From: an uncultured Prevotella sp.
Lineage (GTDB): Bacteria; Bacteroidota; Bacteroidia; Bacteroidales; Bacteroidaceae
Direction of reading: 5' to 3'
Assembly: GCA_900546575.1 (NCBI GenBank)
Contig: URDM01000075.1
Span: forward strand, 1 to 14,184
DNA length: 14,184 bases
Made by a program: the position numbers and the translations under genes. The notes below the pieces were generated by a model. The model saw only the letters and a program-made list of their open reading frames with translations. It did no database searches and was not told the origin of the DNA. Of this stretch, positions 7,294-12,799 are shown piece by piece; positions within the stretch are counted from its first letter, which is position 1, and each line of letters starts with the position of its first letter.

Positions 7294-8592
7294 ATGATCA
7301 ATCGACTTTTATCATTTCTCGATGCTTCGCCAGTCAATTTCCTGGCAGTCAAAAACATAGCTGACATGCTTGAGGCAGGCGGATTCCGTCGTCTCGACCC
7401 ATGCCAGCCGCTCGGCACAGTCAATGCCGGCGACCGATTCTTCGTCACCAAGAACGACTCCTCAATCTACGCCTTCCGCATAGGTCGCAAGCCGCTTGCC
7501 GAAGCAGGATTCCACATGATATGTGCCCATAGCGACTCGCCCACGTTCCGCATCAAGCCCAACGCTGAGATGCTATGCGAGGGCGGACTCGTCAAGCTCA
7601 ACACCGAAGTGTATGGCGGTCCGATAATGTCTACATGGTTCGACCGTCCGCTCACACTTGCCGGACGTGTCATCGTGCGCAGCCAGGACGTGATGCGTCC
7701 CGACACGATGTTGCTCCACATCAAGCGACCGCTGCTGCAGATCAGCAACCTCGCCATCCACTTCAACCGTCAGGTCAACGATGGCGTTAAGCTCAGCCGT
7801 CAGAAGGATGTGTTGCCGCTCTTGGGGCAGATTACAAGCCAGCTCGAAGCCGGCAATCTGCTCCTCAACGTCATTCTTGAAGAGCTGGGCAAGCAGCGCC
7901 CCGTAAGCCGTGAGGACATTCTCGACTTCGACCTCTATCTTGCCGACACAGCGCCAGCATGCACCTTCGGCGTTCACAACGAGTTTGTCTCATCCGGACG
8001 TCTCGACGACCTTTCGATGTGCTTTGCCGGACTTGAAGCCATCCTTGCCGCTGCCGACAGCGACACCACACAGGTGCTCGGCATCTTCGACAACGAGGAG
8101 ACCGGCTCGCAGACCAAGCAGGGAGCAGGCAGCCCCTTCCTTTCGTACATGCTGCGTCGCATAGCCTTGGCACAGAGTGGCACCGAGGAAGCCTACTATC
8201 AGGCCGTGGAGCGTGCCTTCATGATTTCGGCAGACAACGCTCACGCATGGCATCCCAACTATCCCGAGAAGTACGACCCAACCAATCATCCTATGCTTGG
8301 CGGCGGACCGGTCATCAAGTTCAACGCAGCCCAGAAGTATGCTTCCGATGCAGCCTCGGCAGCCGTCTTTGCCGGAATATGCGCCAAGGCAGGCGTACCG
8401 TGCCAGCGCTTCGTCAACCATAGCGACGTAGCAGGCGGCAGCACCCTCGGCAACATCCTCGCCTCGTCAATACCCTTGCGTGGTGTCGATATGGGCAATG
8501 CCATCCTCGCCATGCACAGCTGCCGCGAGACAGGCAGCGTGCGCGACCATGGGTATTGCGTAAAGGTGTTTACGGAGTTTTATAATCTGTAG
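7294..8592 (+). CDS. M18 family aminopeptidase
   Basis: A 432-residue M18 (aspartyl aminopeptidase family) zinc enzyme that removes N-terminal, often acidic, residues from peptides in the cytosol. Two-metal site residues visible: His79 (AHSDSPTFR), Asp238 (RLDDL), Glu268-Glu269 (DNEETGS), Asp314 (SADNAHAWHPNYP) and His408 (AMHSCRETG). The middle region before residue 235 forms the family's interdomain segment. I placed the start at the ATG at 7294 because MINRLLSFLDASPVNFLAVKN matches the usual family N-terminus. An in-frame GTG at 7243 would add 17 residues, but the first of these (MTIK) come from the upstream repeat. No promoter was seen between dcp and this gene, so read-through from dcp is possible. 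Confidence 0.92.
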   Translation: MINRLLSFLDASPVNFLAVKNIADMLEAGGFRRLDPCQPLGTVNAGDRFFVTKNDSSIYAFRIGRKPLAEAGFHMICAHSDSPTFRIKPNAEMLCEGGLVKLNTEVYGGPIMSTWFDRPLTLAGRVIVRSQDVMRPDTMLLHIKRPLLQISNLAIHFNRQVNDGVKLSRQKDVLPLLGQITSQLEAGNLLLNVILEELGKQRPVSREDILDFDLYLADTAPACTFGVHNEFVSSGRLDDLSMCFAGLEAILAAADSDTTQVLGIFDNEETGSQTKQGAGSPFLSYMLRRIALAQSGTEEAYYQAVERAFMISADNAHAWHPNYPEKYDPTNHPMLGGGPVIKFNAAQKYASDAASAAVFAGICAKAGVPCQRFVNHSDVAGGSTLGNILASSIPLRGVDMGNAILAMHSCRETGSVRDHGYCVKVFTEFYNL

Positions 8593-8607
8593 AAGCCCTA
8601 CCCCCAG

Positions 8608-8628
8608 CCCCTCCCCCGCAGGGAGGGG
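8608..8628. repeat. GC-rich 8-bp-stem palindrome after the M18 gene
   Basis: CCCCTCCC at 8608-8615 pairs perfectly with GGGAGGGG at 8621-8628 around a CCGCA loop. It starts 15 nt after the aminopeptidase stop in a space otherwise rich in A and T. It could act in transcription ending, but lacks a U-tract. Confidence 0.7.
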
Positions 8629-8702
8629 AGTGGTATGCATAGCTAAATGTTAAATTATTAATGTTTAATGTTTAATTTGTGGGAAACGAATCAAGCTGTA
8701 GG

Positions 8703-8728
8703 AGGGTATGGCGTCCTCGCCATACCCT
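8703..8728. repeat. perfect 11-bp-stem palindrome with TCCT loop
   Basis: AGGGTATGGCG at 8703-8713 pairs perfectly with CGCCATACCCT at 8718-8728. It interrupts a degenerate copy of the modular repeat (TGTTTAATGTTTAATTTG-type arm to its left, hairpin module to its right), which suggests that it inserted there. Confidence 0.7.
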
Positions 8729-8770
8729 GAGCAGCAGACAAAAGGAACTATTATATTACTTCGTTGAATG

Positions 8771-8866
8771 AAGAATTCAAAATTGAACAATTCCTAATCG
8801 CCGCAGGCGACCAATTCCACACTCCACATTCCACACTCCACACTCAACATTCAACACTCCACAATG
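8771..8866 (-). repeat. modular intergenic repeat, copy 1
   Basis: The core AATTGAACAATTCCTAAT is followed by a hairpin CGCC-GCA-GGCG (8799-8809), then ACCAATTCC and a tail of about 45 nt in CACTCCACATTC units with roughly 10-nt rhythm. The related left arm lies at about 8644-8690, separated by the 8703-8728 palindrome. The tail overlaps the stop codon of the minus-strand flavoprotein gene (8851-8853). Orientation is given relative to that gene. Confidence 0.75.
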
Positions 8867-10071
8867 TGTTTTCCCACGACGTGTCCCATTGTCCACGCCG
8901 CTTGCAGGTTGAATCCGCCAGTTATGGCATCCACGTCGAGCACTTCGCCTGCGAAGAACAGTCCCTTGCACACCTTGCTTTCGAGCGTATGCAGGTCGAT
9001 AGACGCCAGCGAAACGCCGCCGCACGTCACGAATTCGTCGCGTGCCTTGCCACGTCCCTCAATCTGGTAGATGTCGTTGGTTAGCGTCTCTATGATGCGG
9101 TTGAGGCTCTTCTTGCCCAGTTCGCCCCATCGATGCTCAAGCGAGTGTCCCGTGCGACGTATAATGTAGTGCCACAGTCGGGTAGGGATGTTGAATGGCC
9201 TTACCGTAGCCAGTTGTTTCTGCGGGTTGCAGGCAGCAATGCCTCCAATTTCCTCCTCAGCCACCGAGCGTCGGCTCTCGCCCGTCCAGTTGATAGCTAC
9301 AGGCGACTGATACTGCCGCTCGTTCAGATGGCGTGCAGCGTGCGACGACAGCTTCAGCGCAGCCGGACCGCTCATTCCCCAGTGGGTGATGAGCAGCGGT
9401 CCCTCGGCACGCATCTTCGTACCTGGTATCGAAGCTATCACAGGCTCCACCACCGTTCCCATCAGTTCAAGGAAGTTGCGGTCCTTGATGTTGAACGTGA
9501 AGAGCGACGGCACGGGTTGTTCAATCTCGTGGCCCAGCATGGCGTGCATCTTCAGCCCTTCGCCCTTCGGACTGCCTCCCGTAGTGATTGCTACGCGGTC
9601 GAAGTCGCGCTCCATACCGTTGGCAAAGCACAGGTGCAGCGTCCCGTCGTCGTTGCGGGCGATACTGTCGAGGCAGTGGCGTGTCTTCTGCTTTACGCCC
9701 AGCCTTGTGGCAAGCCCCATGAGACAGTCGATGATGCTGTGCGAGTCCTGCGATTGCGGAAACACGCACTCGTCCTCCTGCGTGGTAAGTCCCACACCCT
9801 CGCGTTCAAACCATTCGTAGGCGCTGCGGTGGTCAAACCGCTTGAACAGCCTCTTCATCAGTTTGTGTCCGCGCGGATAGGCATGCTTCACGTCGCTTAT
9901 CAGGCGAAAAGAATTGGTAAGGTTGCAGCGTCCGCCGCCCGTGATTTCCACCTTGGCGAGCATCTTGGGCGCCTTCTCGAAGATTGTGATGTCGGCAGAA
10001 GGGCAGTTGCGTTTTGCTTCGATTGCAGCAAAGTAGCCCGCCGCTCCGCCACCGATAATGGCAATGTTCAT
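8851..10071 (-). CDS. BaiN/HI0933-family NAD(P)/FAD-dependent oxidoreductase
   Basis: A 406-residue flavoprotein of the HI0933-like family. The FAD motif IIGGGAAGYFAA is at about residues 5-16, ITGGGRCNLTN at about 44-54, the family hallmark THWGMSGPAAL lies near the middle, and FFAGEVLDVDAITGGFNLQAAWTMG near the C-terminus is the second hallmark. Members include BaiN, implicated in bile-acid dehydroxylation, and RdsA; for most, including this one, the substrate is unknown and the BaiN label is not evidence of bile-acid activity. I chose the ATG at 10071 because the Rossmann strand begins directly after it. An upstream in-frame ATG at 10104 would add 11 residues beginning MTIK derived from the repeat. 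The stop codon lies inside a repeat tail. Confidence 0.88.
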   Translation of the reverse strand: MNIAIIGGGAAGYFAAIEAKRNCPSADITIFEKAPKMLAKVEITGGGRCNLTNSFRLISDVKHAYPRGHKLMKRLFKRFDHRSAYEWFEREGVGLTTQEDECVFPQSQDSHSIIDCLMGLATRLGVKQKTRHCLDSIARNDDGTLHLCFANGMERDFDRVAITTGGSPKGEGLKMHAMLGHEIEQPVPSLFTFNIKDRNFLELMGTVVEPVIASIPGTKMRAEGPLLITHWGMSGPAALKLSSHAARHLNERQYQSPVAINWTGESRRSVAEEEIGGIAACNPQKQLATVRPFNIPTRLWHYIIRRTGHSLEHRWGELGKKSLNRIIETLTNDIYQIEGRGKARDEFVTCGGVSLASIDLHTLESKVCKGLFFAGEVLDVDAITGGFNLQAAWTMGHVVGKHIVEC

Positions 10072-10092
10072 ATTTTGAATTTTGAGTTTTGA

Positions 10093-10322
10093 TTTTATTG
10101 TCATGAATTATCACGAATTGTCCATAAATTTCACCACGAATTCCACTAATCCCACGAATGTTGGGTGTGCTATAGTCACGAATTATCATGAATTGACCAT
10201 GAATTTAGTTGTGTTGGGTGTGCTATAGTCACGAATTATCATGAATTAACCATGAATTTATACTGCGACATTATATGCTTCATAATTCGTGATTAATTCG
10301 TGGACATTCGTGACCTTTTTTT
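10093..10322. repeat. cluster of TCACGAATT-type repeats
   Basis: The space between the flavoprotein and MurQ genes is nearly all repeat. A 48-bp unit beginning GTTGGGTGTGCTATAGTCAC occurs at 10160-10207 and 10213-10260 with one mismatch. The second copy's arm (from GTCACG at 10228) is largely complementary to 10281-10314 (ending TTCGTGAC), followed by seven T (10316-10322). The left end at 10093-10112 is the minus-strand copy of the 20-nt end seen before the M18 gene. No coding or promoter signal was seen. Confidence 0.75.
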
Positions 10323-10327
10323 ATAGT

Positions 10328-10412
10328 CACGAATTGTCAATGAATTCCAAATTGAATAATTCTTAATTGCCGTAGGCGACCAATTCCTAATTCCTAATTC
10401 GTAATTCCAAAT
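10328..10412 (-). repeat. modular intergenic repeat, copy 2
   Basis: A shortened copy: CACGAATTG runs directly into TCAATGAATTCC, then AAATTGAATAATTCTTAATT, the hairpin GCC-GTA-GGC (10369-10377) with a flanking T-G pair, then ACCAATTCC and a degenerate tail. The tail overlaps the 3' end of murQ, encoding its last residues and stop. Orientation is given relative to murQ. Confidence 0.7.
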
Positions 10413-11202
10413 TCTTAACGCTCCCGGCCTTCATTATCAATGCCCTCACCTCGTCGTAGTCGGTGAATTGCGGGTTGCGTTCCATGAATATTCTCACGGC
10501 ACGGTCGATGAGTTTATGGTTGATGAGTTTGGCGTTCACCATCTTGTTGCCTTCCACGCGTCCCAGTCGTATCTGCACCGTAGTGCTTATCATGTCGAAT
10601 ATGAGCTTCTGCGAAGTGCCCGCCTTCATGCGTGTACTGCCCGTTACGAATTCCGGACCCGTCAGCACCTCCACCCGATAGTCGGCTTGTGCGGCAATGG
10701 GCGAGTTGGGGTTGTTCACGATACATCCTGTGGCAATGCCCTCGGCACGTGCGTGTCGCAGCGCAGCCAGCACAAATGGTGTGGTGCCGCTTGCCGAGAT
10801 GCCCACCACGATGTCCTCCTGACAGACTCCCCTTGCCGTGAGCTGCGTCCAGCTGTCGTCGGTGTCGTCCTCGCGCGACTCTCGCGTCTGCGTCAGACAC
10901 TCTATGCCGCCAGGGAAAATGGCTTGGATTTGTCGTCCGTCGATGCCGTAGGTGTTCTGCACCTCAATGGTGTCGAGAGTGGCGAGTCGTCCGCCCGTGC
11001 CGCATCCCACATAAAACAGTCGGCCGCCGCAGCGCAGCTTGTGTTCCACGGCATCAATCAGTCGGTTGATGGCAGGCAGCGCCTTGTCCACAGCCATGGG
11101 CACCGACATGTTCTCGCGGTTGATATTGGCAGTTATCTGTTCCACGCTCATCTGTTCCAGGTGGTCGTAGGGCGATGGTTGCTCTGTAATTCTCTTGTCC
11201 AT
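10387..11202 (-). CDS. murQ: N-acetylmuramic acid 6-phosphate etherase
   Basis: A 271-residue SIS-domain lyase. MurQ cleaves the lactyl ether of N-acetylmuramic acid 6-phosphate to GlcNAc-6-phosphate and lactate during peptidoglycan recycling in the cytosol. The start MDKRITEQPSPYDHLEQMS and the signature GPEFVTGSTRMKAGTSQKL (about 182-200) are diagnostic. The SIS loop GRLFYVGCGTGGRL is at about 60-73; Glu80 and Glu111 fall where the E. coli acid/base glutamates are expected. It is somewhat shorter than the roughly 300-residue E. coli enzyme. The last residues (NLELRIRN) and the stop are encoded by repeat sequence, so the natural C-terminus has probably been replaced. No amino-sugar kinase or PTS gene lies nearby. 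A promoter box is present just upstream. Confidence 0.92.
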   Translation of the reverse strand: MDKRITEQPSPYDHLEQMSVEQITANINRENMSVPMAVDKALPAINRLIDAVEHKLRCGGRLFYVGCGTGGRLATLDTIEVQNTYGIDGRQIQAIFPGGIECLTQTRESREDDTDDSWTQLTARGVCQEDIVVGISASGTTPFVLAALRHARAEGIATGCIVNNPNSPIAAQADYRVEVLTGPEFVTGSTRMKAGTSQKLIFDMISTTVQIRLGRVEGNKMVNAKLINHKLIDRAVRIFMERNPQFTDYDEVRALIMKAGSVKNLELRIRN

Positions 11203-11234
11203 ATTAGCACGATTTTATTTCATATCTGCATCTG

Positions 11235-11242
11235 CAAATTTA
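11235..11242 (-). promoter_or_regulatory. -7 promoter box for murQ
   Basis: On the minus strand TAAATTTG matches TAnnTTTG, about 33 nt before the murQ start. TTGG at plus 11265-11268 lies 22 bp upstream, a poor -33 match. Confidence 0.5.
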
Positions 11243-11381
11243 GATAAAAATACCGAATTATAAGCCAATAGGGATAAACAAATTTTATAAAGGTAATTTC
11301 ACTAATCTCGAATGTTGCGTGCGTTATCTGAATTCATGAATAATTCGTGGTAATTCACGACAAAAAGACTGCGTGGTGTTT

Positions 11382-11522
11382 AGTCACGAATTGAAGCCTT
11401 TGGCAATGTTAAATGTTAAGTGTTGGATTGTCGGGAAAACTGTCAATTCAACATTGAACAATTCCTAATGCGCGTAGCGCACCAATTCAACACTCAACAT
11501 TCAACACTCCACATTCCACATT
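11382..11522 (-). repeat. modular intergenic repeat, copy 3 (near full length)
   Basis: In plus orientation: TCACGAATTGAAGCC, then the arm 11405-11431, then TCAATTCAACATTGAACAATTCCTAAT, hairpin GCGC-GTA-GCGC (11470-11480), ACCAATTC and a CACTCAACATT-type tail to about 11522. The first 108 nt are about 90 percent identical to copy 4. The arm 11405-11431 is complementary to 11482-11508 at 22 of 27 positions, plus three G-U pairs when read as minus-strand RNA. It begins directly at the stop of the smalltalk gene. A further TCACGAATT-type stretch lies at about 11331-11362; the rest of 11243-11381 shows nothing else. Confidence 0.78.
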
Positions 11523-11630
11523 CTAAATGCAGACGCAGCTCTGTACGCCGAGGGTGGCGAGGAGTGCGGTGATTACGCTCACGATAAACTGGAGCACGGT
11601 CTTGAGTGTTTCTTTGTTTGAGTTTTTCAT
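11523..11630 (-). CDS. smalltalk family micro-protein
   Basis: A 35-residue protein: a lysine-rich N-terminus (MKNSNKETLK), one hydrophobic helix (about 11-28) and a short tail GVQSCVCI. This pattern matches the Bacteroidales smalltalk family, whose members are about 33-35 residues and, as I recall, usually lie between an HU-family DNA-binding gene and an N-acetylmuramoyl-L-alanine amidase gene. Neither neighbour is present here: upstream is a toxin-antitoxin operon and downstream is murQ. The function of the family is unknown; a membrane-inserted or lysis-related role is only a guess. A longer reading frame upstream to 11741 exists, but the start at 11630 matches the family and follows a promoter box by about 85 nt. 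Confidence 0.75.
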   Translation of the reverse strand: MKNSNKETLKTVLQFIVSVITALLATLGVQSCVCI

Positions 11631-11667
11631 GGTATTTTGATTATTAAAGTTATTGATATGACTTCGA

Positions 11668-11689
11668 GATGCGTTCGGGATGCGTTCGG
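11668..11689. repeat. perfect 11-bp tandem repeat in the smalltalk leader
   Basis: GATGCGTTCGG occurs at 11668-11678 and 11679-11689 without change, with a partial third unit (TTCGAGATG) beside it. It lies in the untranslated leader of the smalltalk mRNA, about 40 nt before the start codon. It is GC-rich compared with its surroundings and may be a binding site. Confidence 0.65.
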
Positions 11690-11714
11690 CCGACGAGTCC
11701 TTTTGTTTATATTG

Positions 11715-11722
11715 CAAAGTTA
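11715..11722 (-). promoter_or_regulatory. -7 promoter box for the smalltalk gene
   Basis: On the minus strand TAACTTTG matches TAnnTTTG. The nearest upstream TTG is only about 16 bp away, so the -33 half is weak. Farther upstream TACGTT occurs twice at 10-bp spacing (11745-11750, 11755-11760). The promoter is divergent from that of the toxin-antitoxin operon about 120 bp away. Confidence 0.55.
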
Positions 11723-11798
11723 CGACATTTGCGGATGGCAATCATACGTTAGCGTACGTTGGTGAGTTTTTTCTTCGAAAAATGATAAATTTTGATAA

Positions 11799-11845
11799 TT
11801 GTTTACTTAGATGTAAACAAGCAAGAAAAATATTTCTTACCTTTG
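11799..11845 (+). promoter_or_regulatory. higBA promoter with operator palindrome
   Basis: TACCTTTG at 11838-11845 matches the -7 consensus, about 28 nt before the toxin start. TTGTTTAC at 11799-11806 and GTAAACAA at 11813-11820 form a perfect 8-bp inverted repeat with a 6-bp spacer, covering the -33 position. Antitoxins of this type normally bind such palindromes to repress their own operon; binding by the HigA protein encoded here is inferred. Confidence 0.62.
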
Positions 11846-11872
11846 CACTATCAGAAACAAAAATATGAAAAA

Positions 11873-12217
11873 ATGGAAGAAAAACCTCTTTTTGACATTA
11901 AAGTATTGGAGGAAGCGCAGATTTTTATAGAAAGTGTTCCGCCAGATGCCCGAAAGAAGATATACTACAATATGGGCAAGAGCAGGTATTGTATAGACAA
12001 GGAGATTTTCAAGAAATTAGAAAACTCTAATATATGGGAATTCCGTACGTTATACAACAAAACCGCTTATCGTCTGTTTGCCTTTTGGGATGATAGCAAC
12101 AATAAATTGGTCGTTGCCACTCACGGCATCATCAAGAAGACGCAAAAGACACCACGCAAAGAGATAAAGAGGGCAGAAGACATAAGAATGCAATATTTTC
12201 AAGAAAACAACAATTAA
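11873..12217 (+). CDS. higB: HigB-type (Gp49-like RelE/ParE superfamily) toxin
   Basis: A 114-residue toxin of the phage-derived Gp49-like/HigB family, ribosome-dependent or free mRNA interferases of the RelE superfamily. Recognisable parts are DARKKIYYNM (about 25-34), the core strand IWEFR (54-58), YRLFAFW (66-72) and the C-terminal THGIIKKTQKTP (83-94), a conserved basic segment. I chose the ATG at 11873; an in-frame ATG at 11792 would add 27 residues but would start upstream of the promoter box. The toxin gene comes first, as is usual in higBA operons, and the antitoxin gene follows after 11 nt. Translation is likely coupled. Composition is more A-rich than the housekeeping genes, consistent with horizontal acquisition. 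Confidence 0.85.
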   Translation: MEEKPLFDIKVLEEAQIFIESVPPDARKKIYYNMGKSRYCIDKEIFKKLENSNIWEFRTLYNKTAYRLFAFWDDSNNKLVVATHGIIKKTQKTPRKEIKRAEDIRMQYFQENNN

Positions 12218-12228
12218 ATTTTAGAGAT

Positions 12229-12534
12229 ATGAAAACGTACACTTTTGAAGAATCACTAAACCGAGCATTAGGACAGAAGGGCAAACCACTCCGTGATGAA
12301 TACGAGAACGAAATGAAGTCCTTTCTTATAGGCGAAAGCATAAGGAAAGCACGTCAGGCAAAAGAACTCACACAAGAGCAACTTGGCGAACTTATGGGAG
12401 TGAAACGTGCACAAGTCTGTCGGATTGAAAAGGGACGCAACCTTTCACTAACCACCATCGCAAGAGCATTCAAGGCTATGGGCATTAATGCCACTTTCGA
12501 TATGGGCAAGTTCGGTAAAGTAGCACTTTGGTAG
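12229..12534 (+). CDS. higA: HigA-type XRE-family antitoxin
   Basis: A 101-residue protein with a helix-turn-helix of the XRE/Cro type at about residues 37-85: IGESIRKARQAKELTQEQLGEL, then GVKRAQVCRIEKGRN as recognition helix, then LTTIARAFKAMG. The N-terminal 35 residues (TFEESLNRALGQKGKPLRDEYE) are typical of the antitoxins paired with Gp49-like toxins. It should neutralise HigB by direct binding and repress the operon at the palindrome at 11799-11820. It is followed by a strong terminator, so the module is a self-contained two-gene unit. Confidence 0.87.
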   Translation: MKTYTFEESLNRALGQKGKPLRDEYENEMKSFLIGESIRKARQAKELTQEQLGELMGVKRAQVCRIEKGRNLSLTTIARAFKAMGINATFDMGKFGKVALW

Positions 12535-12554
12535 ATATACTGATAATATTGAAT

Positions 12555-12593
12555 AAAGCGTGTAGTCTTCTTATTGGAAGGTTACACGCTTTT
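12555..12593 (+). terminator. intrinsic terminator of higBA
   Basis: AAAGCGTGTA at 12555-12564 pairs perfectly with TACACGCTTT at 12583-12592; the loop contains a further CTTC/GAAG pairing. A short T stretch closes the 3' arm. It starts 20 nt after the higA stop. Confidence 0.78.
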
Positions 12594-12596
12594 CTT

Positions 12597-12786
12597 AGTC
12601 ACGAATTATCGTGAATTGACCATAAATTTTACCACGAATTATTCTTTCAGTCACGAATTGAAGCCTTCGGCAATGTTTAATGTTGAGTGTTAACTTGTTG
12701 GGATTCTGTCAATTCAAAATTGAACAATTCCTAATGCGCGTAGCGCACCAATTCAAAACTCAAAATTCAAAACTCAAAACTCAAAC
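12597..12786 (-). repeat. modular intergenic repeat, copy 4 (near full length)
   Basis: A TCACGAATTATCGTGAATT-type stretch at 12599-12640 is followed from 12649 by the full element: TCACGAATTGAAGCC, the TGTTTAATGTTGAGTGTTAA arm, TCAATTCAAAATTGAACAATTCCTAAT, hairpin GCGC-GTA-GCGC (12736-12746), ACCAATTC and a tail of AAAACTCAAAATTC units to about 12786. It ends 14 nt before the stop codon of the minus-strand fused gene. Confidence 0.78.
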
Positions 12787-12799
12787 TGCGCCTTCGCCG

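Noticed and set aside
9133..10092. 319-codon open frame antisense to the flavoprotein gene
   Set aside because: The opposite strand has clear family motifs throughout; this frame is Arg/Ser/His-rich and motif-free.
10468..11247. 259-codon open frame antisense to murQ
   Set aside because: Shadow of a diagnostic MurQ coding sequence; no promoter or family features.
8771..12786. CRISPR array
   Set aside because: Repeat copies are more than 1 kb apart, have no uniform spacers, and carry genes between them.
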